Shown here: in pieces, positions 24,870 to 39,200 of the stretch | Layout: every line of letters starts with the position of its first letter | How positions within the stretch are numbered: position 1 is the first letter of the stretch | Assembly: GCF_022539315.1 (NCBI RefSeq) | Contig: NC_066316.1 | Span: forward strand, 63,159,994 to 63,223,993 | Direction: 5' to 3' | Source of the DNA: Serinus canaria | Taxonomy: Eukaryota; Chordata; Aves; Passeriformes; Fringillidae | Length of the DNA: 64,000 nt | Notes under the pieces: model-generated | What the model was told of the DNA's origin: nothing | Database searches by the model: none | What the model saw: only the letters and a program-made list of their open reading frames with translations | Made by a program: the position numbers and the translations under genes

Positions 24870-24976
24870 ACAAAAAACCAAAAACAAACAAAAAAAAAAA
24901 AAAAAAAAAAAAAACCAAAAAAAAAACCAAAAACACAAAAAAACCAACCAAACAAAAAAAAAATTAAAATGTGAAA
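24870..24976. repeat. A-rich low-complexity tract
   Basis: Long A-runs separated by single C or CC, including an uninterrupted A-run of about 25, then AACC-type spacers. It gives a Lys-rich open frame on the plus strand and a Phe-rich one on the minus strand; both are artefacts. It may be the expanded tail of an unrecognised retroposon. Confidence 0.9.
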
Positions 24977-26458
24977 AATGTGAAAAACTTTTGTGAAGTA
25001 CAGATACTCTGGGAATTGTGAGAACAAGAATTAGGATTTCTTCAAATGTCAGCTGTGAAATACGGTCATTTATCCAGAGCTGTGCACATATAAGATAATT
25101 CCAGGTGTACATTTTAAGGTAAGATTTTTCTGGAAGTAAAACACACTTAAATGGAAGGATTACAAAACGTGGTCTTGATGTTTTTGCATTTTAAAACTGC
25201 AAGGAGTTACACAGAAAATAATTTCACCTGGCATGATAAAATTTATTTTATAATTTCTAAAATATCGTCTTGTAAATGGAGGATTAAAGCTGTGAGCAAG
25301 TGATCCATGCTTTAATTCACCACTTTTAATTCCCTGTGGGGAAAGATCATCATCAGGTCCCTGTAGATAAATTTGTTATTTAACACTCCATCTAGCACCC
25401 TCCATGAGGCTTTGTGAAGCCACAGACCTGAGATCATATTGTCTGTGGGATTTGCCCTGTTCACAGTGGAAGCAAGCACCATCCTCATGACAGCAACTTT
25501 GGCTCCTCTAATGCAATTTTTAATTACATTTCCTCTTGATCATTGGGTGGGAAGAATCTGCATGCTTGTGTGTTTTTTTACTTGGTCTGGCCTATCAGCA
25601 CATTCTTGGTGAATTAAGCCTTTGGCTAGAACAGACAGAAAAGGCTAAAGAAAGCATGAGTTATGAAAAGTAAACAAGTTAATTTCTTTGCAGCTTCATG
25701 TAGACTGTGAGTTTGGAGGCAGTGGACATTGCCCTACATTCTACCCTAAATGACCACAGCTCCTTTCACATCTACAAATGAGATTGGTGCCATGGGCCTC
25801 CAGCTCTTATGAATGTTTACTTGGGTCTGAGCCTGTTTTTTTTTTTGACTAGTAGTGCCATTTCACACACAGATTTTGGTCTGAGATAAGATGACGTTTT
25901 CTAAAGATGATACAGACAGGACATTCTTCATTAAGGTTTTGTTTCCTGAGATAAAAAAATTGCATACTTTTTTTTCTAATAGCAGGTTTTCCAGTTAATA
26001 ACAATAACAAATAACTTCTGTTTGCTGTCCTTCAGGTAGGCTTTTTGATTTTTCCCCTCCCCTGTTTAAGTTTTCATAATTATTTTGTCCAGCCTCATTC
26101 CCATAACAGCAATAAACTGTTTGAAGGATAGAAGGTTATCAATTGCATAAAGGAGACCATTCAACCTGAGAGGGAAGTGATGTAGCCTAGGCTAGATGAA
26201 TTTTATATTACTTTGGGCAATACAAATGTCAGTCTCTTTTTACATAAAAAGGACTTTAATGAGGAACCATATAAGATAAGTTTGTTATTTTTGGGTAATC
26301 TTATTCTTACAATTTAAGCCAACATTTCATCTCTTCCACAATGGCACACAAAAACACAGGAACTGATGGAGCAGATGAGATTGGTGATTCTTCCATCTGA
26401 CTCTTCAGCTGAGAACAGCTGCTTTAGAAATCTAGTATGTAGTAAAGGTTGAGAGATA

Positions 26459-26468
26459 AAAGATAGAC

Positions 26469-26528
<60 letters not shown>

Positions 26529-26575
26529 GATGGATAGATAGAGAGACAGAAATAGAGATAGAGATAGAGAGATAT
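26459..26575. repeat. (GATA)n microsatellite
   Basis: An uninterrupted GATA run of nearly 15 units spans about 26470-26528. It is flanked by degenerate GATA/GACA on the left and by GGATAGATAGAGAGACAGA and AGATAGAGATAGAG variants on the right. The long Tyr-Leu-Ser-Ile open frame on the minus strand is its translation. It is likely to vary in length between individuals. Confidence 0.97.
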
Positions 26576-29500
26576 CTTTATAGTAAAGGAGTACAAGTAG
26601 AACTCTTGCTTTCCAGATTGACTGACAGTGTTGCCCGCTTGACCTGCCTCTTCCAGAAATGATTTAGAATAATAATTTAAACAAGCCACCTCCCAGAAAA
26701 CTCCATGTTGCTCTTCTGAATGGGACTGATTAGATACCTGTGTCCAAAGGGCATGTAGCAAAATACCTCTAGCAGTACATCAAAAACCACAGCACTCTGC
26801 CAGTTGGAGAAATTCAGGTTCTTGAACACATGCATCCTTTCTTGAGGCCATATGTTATTTAACACCGGTCAGACACATGATCTTATGGGAGGGAGGCCTG
26901 TATTTTTTTGGAACAGGTTCAGGAGATTAGGCAGGACATACTTGAAGGTCACTAGAAGGTCAATTGTCCCCTACGTTTAGGTATCTGTACATCTCTTTCC
27001 CTGTCAGAGGCATATTTTCAGGTTGATGAATTAATATCTCTGTTTTCATTCTAAATTTGATCTGGGGCAGGCAGCAATGAGACCAGACCTCATTTCAGTG
27101 TAAATCAGCTTCTGTTGTAAACAAAGCATCTGTTTGGCAGTGCATGAGCATTCAGTACTGCCTCTGGCAGAGCACCTAAATACTTACTTTGTCAGAAATA
27201 AAGAAAGTCACAAACCTTAGGTCTCAGGCTTACAGACTGATAATGAGGGCTCACTTTAAGCATTTGATTAAATGCTCTGCTGAATTATTATCAATGTCCT
27301 TTATTTCCCATGTTCAACTACTTGTCTTTATAAAATCAATATTTTTAGAACAATAAAAGACATATCCATCTTACTTTTCAATTTTCTACATGAACCTTCA
27401 TAAATTATAGGTTAGTTATGAGAAAACATTCTAAGACAAGATTATAGCCAATGGAAATTTTAATACTGAGAGCATTAAACAATTGTGTTTTCAATTGCAA
27501 AACATTGAGACTCAGCAGTTATGCCTTGATCTTGAGTTTTGAGGTCAACCCTGGTCATGAATAATCTTTTAGTGGTCCTCAGATCAAATCAAGGTCAGCT
27601 TAACATTCCTGTCAAATTGAACATCACCAAAACAAAAGTTTTAGAGGGAAGGGTGTAAATCCACAAAGAGTGAAACCAAGGAAAATGTTTGCAATAACCT
27701 TTGCAGGAGTGAAACTGCCCAGGGTTGGGAACAGTTCTGCATGTTCTGCAATCTTCACAGCAAGTGGTCAGAAAAATAAATGGCTTTTAATACTAAGGCA
27801 TTGATTTTCATATGCTTATTGTATAGAGTTGTAGATTGACATGCTTTTAAAATTTCAAACTCTTTTGTTTGAAAGTAGACTAAATTAATAATTTTGAACT
27901 CGAGCAAACCCTTTGTTTGTTCTAATTGAATTTATCTTTGAGAGTACTAAGCATCTTGCTGTTTTCTCATTGCAAAGATCAAACGAACATATACTTGAGT
28001 CCCCGCTAAAGAACAAACAAGGAGAAGTTTTGGAAGGTGTGAAAACTGAGTGGCTGATGGACTCCACTGGGCAGAGAGACAGGTCTTTCTGAGAGGGCTG
28101 TTTATCATTTGGCTGGGGATTAAACAGATACCCCAGGAAGTGTTTTTGCAATTAAGTTCATGTTACTCCATCATATTTATATTTCAGAATAATGGCTGTG
28201 TGCATATGAATTCAAGGAAATTAACATGTTTTGACCTTACTGTCTTGAGAATGAGTCCGCTTTCAGCAGGTATATAATAAAACAAAGCAATGGTTTTTTT
28301 TTCCACCTTTATTTAAATAACCTTGTCATGAAAAGATTAATATCAAATAAGCTATTTATGAATGTTTAACAGTTAAAGAAAAACGAAATTAAGAGTCCTT
28401 ATGAAACACTTTGAATGTAGCTGACAATGTAAGCACGTAATGTTAATTTAAAAACCAAGGAACCAACTTATGTGCATAGCAATTTATATGAATTAATTGT
28501 ATCCACATCTAAACAAAGGAGGAAAATCTACAACACATGTAGATACACAAACCATGGGGTTTTTTAATGTATTTAATAATACAGTCACAGGACTGCATGT
28601 AAATTTCCATTTGCCAAAGTCCAAAATGCAGAGCAAGGGAAACAATGGTGTTTAAATGCATGTATTAATAATCATTCTGTATGTCATAAGATATACAAAC
28701 ACTTCATTACTTAAAATATGAATATCTTTAGTGACTGGAAAAGGATTTATTCTGACTTAGAGTTAAATCCCTACAATTTCAATAATCTGGAAATTGCTAA
28801 GTAATTTGAGTACCTCACAAGACATTTAAAACATATATTGGCACCAAGTTTTCACTCTGGCATAAAAGCACTGAAATTGGCATTTACCAAATCTATGCAG
28901 CAAAAATGTACCTCTCTACTTGTACAGAATTATGTCAAATATCATTCTCAGGCATAACGTTTGTGGGCAGCTATAGCTCAAGTACAACAAGATGAGAGGG
29001 TCAAACCCCAATCCCAGATTATATTGAAACAAGCAGACAAAATATGCAGTTGAATGAGTTTGAGGATTGTGGCTGTAGTATGAAACATGAGGGATATATA
29101 TATTTATCAATTATTCCAGATACTTCGAAGAAGAAATTATTTCCCATGTGTTAGGTTCCTTTACAAAATTTATTATATGCTTCTAAAACTTCATTTTAGG
29201 TCCCAAGTCTCATCCTTTTAAAAAATTTTTCACTTGTCTCTGACCTGATATCCTGGTAGGACCAGATGTTACCCTCAATAGAGTAGGTAGCAGGAAATGC
29301 GCTGCTCCTGGAAGAAAAATACTGTCTTCAGCTCTGCAAAGGAATACAATTTACATTCATCAAATATTTTAGCACAATGATTTTGCATGAGCACAGAATT
29401 GTTGGATGAGAGCCTGAGTTCTTAGCTCTTGACATTAAGATTTCACAGTGACTTTGACATGTGTTCAAGGTCATTAGCACAATTTGTGTTTGTTAGTAGC

Positions 29501-31167
29501 AGTTGCTTTCTCTAATTATTCTTCACTGGCTCTGCAAAACATAAAGGAAACACTTCTAGATTTTATTTACAGTCTGATGAAGTAATGAACATAATTTCTG
29601 TCTCTGAAAATTTAACATTGCCTATAGCAAGCTGGTAATTCTATTTATTACTTTGTACATATCAAAATATTAATATCTATTCTTGTCTTTGAATGTTTAG
29701 ATATCGCTCCTCCCTATTTGTCTGTTACGTTCTTGGCAAGAAAAACACTCCCAAACCCCCAGTCCTTTTAGGGTTTTTTAAACTCTCACTTGACAGTTAA
29801 ATTATTCTAACTTACACTTTGAAGGTTTTTATTTGTTTTTTTAAAATAACACATTGAGGCATTATTTTTACCTTAAACACAGGTGGCAAATTCTTTTCTT
29901 TCTACCTTGTTTAACCCCAGCTAACTGGCACTGTGGGATATATCTGCCCCATAAGTGAATGTTTATTGAAATCAGATTACACTCAGCAAGGCTTTTAACC
30001 AAAGCAAAAGAAAAACTGCATAGAATCATGTGGCATCTTTTACTGGCAAAAACTTTACTTGCATTCTGTTTTAAAAATGTTGGTTAAGATTTTCTCACTG
30101 GGGAACTCAAAGTGATGAGATCAAAGTTACAAATCTGACTGAGAAACAGAATCCAACATAAGAGCCTCCAACAGACTAATTAAAATTTCCATGCATTCTT
30201 AGAGGGAGCAGGGACATGACCTAAATGCTGCTAAACCCTGAAGGACTTTTTTCTGTGACATGAACACTGAGTAGATCACATGCCTACGTCCAAACTCTAT
30301 AGACCTTATATAATTTTCCAGGCACCAGTTCTAAACTATGTGTCCAAATAATTAGGATAAGCTATCAGATATCTGGAATGGATTGTTCCCCCTTACCATT
30401 GCAAAAACCTAAAAGGAATTTGAATCATTGTGTGTGCTTCTAGGGCTTAATATTTCCTATACACTTAAATAAAGATAGCACTTTAAAATCCTTTTTTCAT
30501 TATGGTTTTCAGGAGTCTAAAATTTAGCACCCATTATGTTTTCACAGCAAGAACACAAATCACAAATACCTGTATCACCATAGAAATGTCTCCCCTCCCC
30601 AAACCCCTCCAAAGCCCAATTTAAGTCTTAGAAACTGTTCTGAAATTCACAAACTACAATTTGTATTAGCTTTTCCTGAAAATGCATGTGTATCTGCAAG
30701 AGCAGAAGCTGCATTGTTGTTGCAACATAGAAAACAGGGAAATATGATCTGGAAAAAGATAAATTTGGCCTAAGATAGACATATTTTTGATCCATGATTG
30801 ATACACTGAAAGTTTCTACTTATGTTAGAGACTCAGTTTTCAAGCAGCAGGCTAGGTGGACTTCTGGAACCTGGTAAATCTGCCGGTGTCCCCAAATTTT
30901 ATGTTATGTAAGTTTCCATATTTGTGTGTGTATGCGTATGAGGATTGCAGTTTATCCTGCTGGCTACATAAAGAAATGGCTTCTAACTTCTCAAAGGTGC
31001 TGCTTCATAAATGATTTCTCACCATAAGATTTTTGGAGATGTGAAATATTGTGATTTTAGGCAAAGAGCTTTGATCCACATTATCAGGAAAAGTTGGAGA
31101 GTGATCACAGTTTATTTTGGGGGTGGTTGAAGAGGACATTTTTTCACTTAAATGTATTTCTGTTACA

Positions 31168-31191
31168 TTTCTGCCCTACCTAGGGCAGAAA
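31168..31191. repeat. perfect 11-bp inverted repeat, 2-nt loop
   Basis: TTTCTGCCCTA at 31168-31178, then CC, then TAGGGCAGAAA at 31181-31191. Pairing resumes after a two-base bulge, ACAT at 31165-31168 with ATGT at 31193-31196. Unlike most hairpins here its stem includes a GC-rich half. No flanking direct repeat is seen. Confidence 0.88.
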
Positions 31192-34100
31192 AATGTCTCT
31201 TGCCAGTTGTGCACTTGGACATTTACAGGAGGATCCTAAGAACATGCAGGAGATAACGTCAAGTAAGCAGAATATGGTTTGCTTTTTTTAACCAATTTTT
31301 GTACTATTGAGTTTGGGCAATTGTCTAAGGGAACAAAGTCTAAAGAGCTGGAAGATATATATAGGGATTTCTGAGGAATCAGAGGACTGGCACGTCTTCT
31401 AAATGTGCAAAGGCAGAAATGTGAACTCTGCTGTCTTTCATTCCCTGCTTGCATGTTATTAAATGCTTGAATTATATTTTCATTAAAGGTATGTATATAT
31501 AATAAAGAACTGAACCTTAAACAAATACAGCATTTGGCTAAACTAAAATCAACCATTTCCAGAAATATCCCAAGGAAGGTACAATACTCTGCAAAGTAAA
31601 ATCTATAGTCAAAGAGACAGGAGAGGAGATTTTTCTTGGAGGTCTTTGAAGAATTAGGATAGTGTTGAGAATGTGGGCTCTAAGTCATATGATACCTCTC
31701 ATGCCATAATCTGGTAGTGAAAACAATCTCAGGACCACATGATAGGATTTAGCACAGAGAAAATCTCAAATCTGTTGAAAATCTTTTAATGAGTTCCTAG
31801 AAACTGGTTGGTATCATTAGGAGGGTTTGAACTTTTAAGAAAGTTTATGTACAAGAGACTAAGAATCCTGTTATACTTGAAATCTGCAAATAATTAATTA
31901 GCCAAAACCTCTGAAAGAGAGTGGACATTTAAATGTTACATTTTGCTTTTTATTTAGCTGCTTTGTTTCAGAAAAAACAGCATTAGAAATATCCTGGGAA
32001 GAAAAGAATTGGTTAATTATGAAGTAACTATTGTCCTCTGTTGCTTATAGAGTAAAAGAGAGGATAATGAAAACGAAGCCTGCAGAATTAGGTAATAGTA
32101 GAAAGACAATGAAATGGAGGACCCTGCAGTCAGAGAGGAATTGTTAAAGTTCAGTAAAATGGGATGAAAAGAACTCATGATAAATGGTTGGACTTTTGTC
32201 AACTGAACTAGAGATAGAATTTTTTGGTCAAAATATCTTCTCAAGATGTATTTTCTGCAGAATATAAGGCAGAGAAGATCTAATACACAGCAGTTAAGAT
32301 GTTCACTAAGATACAGCAAACAGCAGTCAAGGTTTTTGTTGTGGTGGATCTGGAGTGGTGATTTGACTCAGTCACACACATATTGAATGTTACCAGGTGG
32401 CTGTGTGGAGTGGGCTCTCTCGTTACTCCCCTGCTGAGGCTGTTCTGCTTGTCAGACTGGAACAGGGTCTTTCACATCCTTATAAGGACCAGCACCTGCT
32501 GCTGTGGCTTTTGCACTTTGGTTAAGTAGACATCTACTGGATAATCAGTGGCTGACCAAGCAACTCTGACTTGCTAACAGCATTTTTCATTCCCTCCACT
32601 AATGAGTAATTGGGAGAAATCAGGCAAATATTAAATTTTGTGTTTGTCCTGAGACAGAATATGAAAATTTTGTTAACTCTTGTGAATTTTCATGGGGCAA
32701 GTAAAATCACCTCTTTGTTCAAGGCTGTTGAAACCCATGGTTTTATCTGTACATTCAAAAAACTGAATTCCATGAGAAGATGAGTCAATTAAGAACAGGA
32801 TGCAAAAAAAAAAAAGTTCTGTAAAGAAGTACTTTGGCATTTGCCAGATGCTTAAGGAATCAGGCATCTATGAACATAACTAACATGTACACCTGAAGCT
32901 CCAGTGTGCTCTACAATGAAAATCTAAGGAAATTTAAGGAAACAGAACGCAGAAAAAAGTTTCAGAAGTGTTTCTTAAAATTCACTTGAAATAACCAAGT
33001 CTGTGAGATGAAGCTGGCAATGTCACAAGTTTGGACTTCTCTGCATGGAATCCCTTCTTTTGTCTGCTTGGACAAGCAGTAAAAGGTAAGCCATTAACCC
33101 ATTTAATAATAGTAACTTGCATAACCTGATAACCATCAGACTTTTTTGACCTTAAAGACAAATGTGATAGGCTGGGCAAGACATTTTTTTGACATTCCCT
33201 GAATCCAAGCCTTTCTTCCAGCCTGAAGATAACCTTCTATGCCAAAAAGAAAATTTCCCTTCTTTTTTTCAATAGTGCAGGACCAAGTATGATGGCTGTG
33301 ATATAGACATCATTAAACCAAGTTTTAGAGCTGACAGGAAACTCTTCTACTGTCATGAGTAGCATACATTGAGGAGGGTGGGCTAGTGAAATGTCTCATC
33401 TTCTCCCAGAAGGATGTGAACTAAGCTGTTGAGTGCATTTTGTCATATTTAGTCTCATGCTTAGTGCAGAATTTAATTTGGTAGTATGTACCACTCCCCA
33501 AATAACTGGAACTGGAAATGAAGCTGTAAGACGATAACTCTCAAAGTAGTTCCTTATTTCTGATTGCACAGAAGAGGTATTACCTTCTTCCTTACATTTT
33601 TACCTCTTCTACTTCCTGGCAAGAGGCAGAAAAGTGTCATATTAATGGCACAGAGTTAAATAACAGTATCACTCAATCCATTAAAGCAGATAAATATTTT
33701 ATTTTAGAAGCATTATTGTTGGAGATTTCCAAATATTTTTGGTCCTTCAGAACTTCATTGAGGAAGAACTTGTGATACAATTAATTACTATTGTAAGCTT
33801 CAGCTGTTGAAACACAGATTCACCTTCCTTGTTTCTATTTGGGTTTACTGACCACAAGAGAAGAGATTTTGTCACATGGTACACTCTGTTTGTTGTCACC
33901 ATGCAGCTCAACATTCTTTACATTAGGTGCCTGACTGCTAAGGAAAGCTCAGCAGATGTTGGATATGCTGCAAGAAGTTCTTGTGCTACTGTCAGGTTGA
34001 TTTGTCTTTCACATGTGTCTATGAGATCCCATCAGGCCAGAGTCTCAGTGGATGAAAATCAGGACAGAATTAGTCTTTATTTTAGCTGAAGTATTGTTCA

Positions 34101-36180
34101 GAAAATTGTATATTCCTGTCTCTTATCTCTCAATAGAGTAGTAAGCCCTATACACAGCAAAGCTGGTTCTAGAGACAGTCTTTTATTTTCTTCATACCAT
34201 TACACCTTTTAACATTGTATAATTTATGAAACAGTTACAGCAGCTAACCCTGCCTTGCTCATATGTTCAAGTCTTGCAAACCTTTTCCATGTTCACATCT
34301 ATTCTTTTGTTAACCTTCTTAGCCACCAGATCTGCTAAATAAAGTATATCTCAATGGGATTGAAAGAAAAATTCTTCCTAATGTACCAAGCATTCCTGGA
34401 AAGAGGATGTTATTGCCTAAAGTGCACACAGTGCTTGGATGACTGAGATTTTTCATTCCTCCCTTTAAAGTAAATATTCAAAAGGGTCTGGTCATATTTC
34501 CATTTCTCTTTCTGCCCAGTAGGAGTGTAAGAAAGCAATATTTCTATGCGGGGTGCTTGTCTTAAGCCAAATGTTCAAGTTGACTCAAATAGAGATTGTG
34601 TAACACAAGCCAGAGGGAAGCTGCAAGTTAAACATATCATCTGGTTGGATATGGAGTAATCTGCACACAGAAATGAACTTAGCTCTATCATTTCCCTTAT
34701 ACACTTGTTCTAAGGGAGACCAGAATGCAAGTTATGTCTTAAGGCAGAGTGTCCCCAAAAACCAGCTTTGTTAGGAGTGGCTGAGATTTTGACAAAATAT
34801 GAAGTGTCAGGCCTGGGTTGTCCCAGCAGAGGTTCATCCTGGTGCTCTTGGTACGACTTCACAGGATGGGTCAAGCCCAACGTCCCTTCAGCTCAACTCC
34901 TCTTCTCCACCTCTATGGATCTAGTGCTAACTTGTTAAACAAGAGCTTTCTGTTTTGCTGTAACTTCCAACACCAACATGCAGAATCTTTCTTTTATTAA
35001 AAAAAGTGCTTTTATTTCTATTTTTCTGTTCAAAACAAGTTTTTTGGCATGAAGAGCAAAATCTGTCTCTTCAAAGGGCAGCAGAGTATAATACAATCCA
35101 TTCTCATAACAATGAGGGGAGGCAGAAGGTGGTGTTTAGATATGCTTGTAACTTATTTGCTTTGTGTGCCACACATTCCAGTGGTTGATGGAATGCCAGC
35201 AATAGAAATAACACTACCTAAGAAATGAGGGGCTGCCTTTCATCTCAAGATCAGAAAAGTAGGGTTCATGTACTTCAGTCAGTTTTCAAAAGGCTTTTTA
35301 CTTTGCTCATGAAGTGCAACTCTACCAGCTCTGCCACAATAATAAAAAAATACTGCCTGAGATGGGAGAGGACTGGTGCTTAAGAAGCATTTTACAAGAT
35401 TACATGTACAATTGTTTGCATGGTTTACAGAATACTTTTTCTACCAAAAATGTCTGTTGGTCAGAAGTCTGTTAATTTTTTAGTTTTGATAAGGCTGAAA
35501 TCCTGCGGTAGGGCTTATTGGAATAATATTTTTTATCCTTTACAATGCAACATAAACAAATCAGAGTCAATGCTATTTATTTGCAGGATGCTTCCTAGTT
35601 ACTTTAGTACATTTGGGAAACTTCCTATTTATTTACATGTATTTAAACCATTGCCATGTCCTCACCAAAATGTTAGCTCAGACTTATTCTAGATTCTCAT
35701 GAGTCAGGTCCTGTCTATAAATGAGTGACATTAATTTAGTCATCTCAAAGTAAGGTCCCTTCACGTGTCAGTGATACTTTGTCCATGAACTGTAAGAAAA
35801 TGGAACAGTTCATCTATTGTCTTCTGACAACATAATCCCAAGAGATTGAAATCTGATATCATTTAGAAATGCATGTTTTGCTGTTTTAAATGCTGGAGAC
35901 CACCATGAAATATCGTAAATGGTGAGCAGAAACTGGTTTAAAGGAAAAACTTATAAATAAATCGTCGATATTTATTTCAAATATTTATGTTTCAGTAAAT
36001 TATAAAATCTCTGCAGGCAAGACTACAATGACAAACATAGATATCTTAAGGATAGCTGCTGGATGGATTTTGAATAGCCCAAAATAGAGCCTTAAATTGT
36101 GCCAGTTTCAGATAAGAAAGAAAGGCTCTGGGGTCAGAACTTGGAAGACTCTTGGACAGTAAGTTCATATCTAAGATAGT

Positions 36181-36247
36181 AGCTCAGATCCTCAGCTTCA
36201 AATAGCTATCACAATTTCCTATTGGCTTAAACAGAGTGATAATTGGT
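36181..36247. mobile_element. possible ancient palindromic repeat fossil
   Basis: AGCTCAGATCCTCAGCTTCAAAT, then AATTTCCTATTGGCTTAAA, resembles a common old amniote palindrome that begins near GATCCTCAGCTGGTG and has a CCATTGA..TCAATGG core. The order and spacing of the matching words fit, but the palindrome itself is eroded. The match is by recollection and not computed. Confidence 0.4.
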
Positions 36248-39200
36248 AGGGAAATATATTTGTAGAACATAAATAGCTGCAGAATGGAAACTGAAAGGTT
36301 CATGGACATTACTCTGCCTTGCCCTGATCAATCAAACATAAGGTGATGCTTGGGCAGAGAAGGATTCATCGCTTCTCTGTGTAAATATCTTGATCATGCC
36401 AGAGACTGATAATACACTTGTTGGTAAAAGAGGGAGGAAAAGAAGGACAAGTAAGAACCCTGGATTTCATTTCAGCGGAGCCTCTGTTTCTCCTTTGGTA
36501 TAGATTGCCTAGACTGTTCTCCCTACGTGAAAACTGGACTTTGAGACTGGCCCAAGCTGTACACTGACCAGTAAGATAAAGTTTTTAATTTCTAGTCAGC
36601 AAAGTTATACTCTAAATTATAGCAGAGGTGTGCTTCTTGACGTGTATCTGTGGCCGGCCATCTATTGAGGACTTTGGTGGTTGCTGTGGGTCTTATGCCC
36701 ACCCTTTCGAAACCATCTTTGGAAGTGATCAAAGGCCATCTTGGATGCTTTGGGTCTTTGTATTCAGTGAACTTTTAGAATTATCCAAATTAAAAAGTGT
36801 TCGCAGTACGTTCAGCACCAGTGAATTTTCTTATTCTAGATGTCAAGAAATGAACCACAACTCAGCTGCTTTTGCAGAACTCAGAATGAGTTTCCTTGGC
36901 AAAAGGGGGAAAAGGGACTCATGGGAGATAAAGTGGTCCTTTGTTATTGTATCTTGAATATTGGTGCCACTTCAAAATGGTGCCATATCTTATCTTCTAT
37001 AAAGCAGACTCATAACACTGGAGAGTGTGTGTCATGAGTGTCATACAACATCTCACTCTGCTAATCCCTGAGCACAGTAACCAGGATCTTTCTCTTTAAT
37101 TTTCAGTGAGACTTTCAACACAAATGAAACATTGTTGGCTTCAATGAGTAAAGGTGTCTGGAATTTCAATGTACCATTTTCTGAACAATTATGGGAAATA
37201 TTTACTGGAAAATGGTTCTGCCTTTCTGAGAGTTCAAAGAGGAGATGCAAAGTTCCTGAAATCCGTGTGAGAAATGAGATTAATAACCATTTTCAGTTTG
37301 GTGCAGTTGACTTAGAATAGCTTTCATTCAGTTTGTAGATTGGTTATTATTTTTGGTAAAAAGCCAGAAGGAAACTACTCACTACTGAGAGCACAGGATG
37401 TTGAGCAGAAGCATAATTTCTCACAAGAAGTTTAATCTCAGATAGATATGGTGTTGGAAAGGATAAATCATTATATGCATATACTCTTATCAAGCACTTT
37501 ATCAAGTGTTATTGGAAGCAGCAAATAGCTCTTCTCTTCAGTGTTTCACCCACTTCTGTCACTGTGCAGTCTTTGCCAGAGGGCACCTTCATCTTTTTTA
37601 GGAAATGCATCATGCAGATGACTAACAGGTCCCAGAATCACTTACAACAGAGTATCAGGCACACTGTGAGTAATCCTGTAGCTGTGTAGCCACTCGTGAA
37701 GAGAACACACCCAGAATTTTAAATATGGAAAAGTCATCCTTACTTTTAGAGTTTGATTCTGTAATTTCTGCATGTTCATTTGTATGTTTCAATCTATACT
37801 ATTACAGAATAGTTTACTGCAAATCACAGAGCAATGATTCCACAAAGCTATACATCTGAATAAAACATAAAAATATGATATTATACAGAATGTAAATATT
37901 AATATGCAATATGAGTCAACTAGATTAAATTATTGTAGCAAAGGATTTCAGGGAGACTGTTCCACTCAATAGGCAACTAGAACAGAAGAAAGGAGTCATT
38001 GCAACCTAGTTTTTAGTTGACTATTTACATAGAATGCCTATTCTGTGTGGTTTTATAACATTATTCATGTGGATAAACTTTTCCTTATCCATCCTATCTT
38101 TGCACATTGACCATTAATGTTCCTTAGCAAAGAGAGGTCGCTTTCTGTCAATAGTATTCATCAGATAGCAAGTGTTGTGTAAAATCTGCCAAGCTGGATT
38201 TTGTCCAAAACATCTTTTTGGGAGGAATGTTGATGTATCCGTACCATTCCCCTACAGAGTTCAAAGCTGTCCAGAAACAGATTTCATGTCTCTAAGTGGT
38301 GATTGCTCATGTGTTGGGGTCATGATTGATCACAAGGCAAATACATGGGAGATTTGCTCAATTAGGAGTCATATCATTTGATCCTGATATCTCAGGATTT
38401 ATGTTTGCAAGGCTATGAAATACTCATTAACTTTCTCCTTGGCTTCTAAAGAAAAAGTTACATTTCTTTGGCTCAGGTTATCTTTGGAAGGAAGACACTG
38501 TCATAGCTCTTAATCAGAAGCCTGACAGATATTTAAGTCTATGATATGTAGCTCTATTTTTAAGTTTTCATCCAAGGAAATTCCTTCTCTTTTTAAATTT
38601 GAAATTTGACAGCAGGTTAACAGAGAATATTCTGGATATTCTCAAACACACATCATATATTTTCCCTACATTTTCCCCCCTACTACTCAGGTCATCCAGC
38701 TTTAGTTTCCCAATTTTTTCCTTTTCTGTTTGTGATCCTCCAAAAAAAGTTCAGTTCAACATTCAGATCATGTCTTCTGTTGCTTTAGATGGTTTAGTGA
38801 TGGAACAGTGTAATTTCAGATTTCAGATAACTACTCTTATGGCCACCTTTATATTGTTGAATGAAGTTATTTCTTTCTTTACACCTGCTTCAGAAAATCA
38901 ACAGTAAGTTAAAGCAAAGGACCATAATGCAGGGGTTGGAATATGTACACACAGTGTTGAGACAAGCATAACAAATCAAACTGGAGTAATTATATTTTAT
39001 CACTCTTTAGATTATATTATATTACTCTCTTGTCTTACATATTCTCTTATTCTCTATTCAGCATCTGCACAGTTTTAAATCTATGAATTCTCTTTCTCCG
39101 GTATTGTTTTTCTCATGTATGTTTTTTGATCCTCCAAGAGTTGGCAAATTAGGCTCAGAAAGTGGAATTTCAAAGCTGCTTTCTATATATCTTTTTCATC

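Larger units (their letters stand above)
24391..36180. other. long unique AT-rich noncoding stretch
   Basis: No gene is recognised. It holds the A-rich tract at 24870-24976, the GATA microsatellite at 26459-26575 and a perfect hairpin at 31168-31191. The longest open frames (109 codons at 26432-26761, which runs into the microsatellite, 106 at 31236-31556 and 100 at 32017-32319, all minus) show no domain. I could identify no interspersed repeat in nearly 12 kb. Confidence 0.65.

Noticed and set aside
24771..25112. Lys-rich (plus) and Phe-rich (minus) repetitive proteins
   Set aside because: Both are translations of the A-rich low-complexity tract.
25330..25370. Possible CR1 3'-end trace (GATCATCATCAGGTCCC)
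   Set aside because: The surrounding words do not follow CR1 order, so the match is likely chance.
26190..26260. Possible MIR-like segment (ACTTTGGGCAATAC...)
   Set aside because: A single short word resemblance with no continuing similarity.
26432..26761. 109-codon Tyr/Leu/Ser-repeat protein on the minus strand
   Set aside because: It is the translation of the GATA microsatellite.
27085..27125. Possible amniote palindrome fragment (CAGTGTAAATCAG)
   Set aside because: Only about a dozen bases match, with no palindromic partner.
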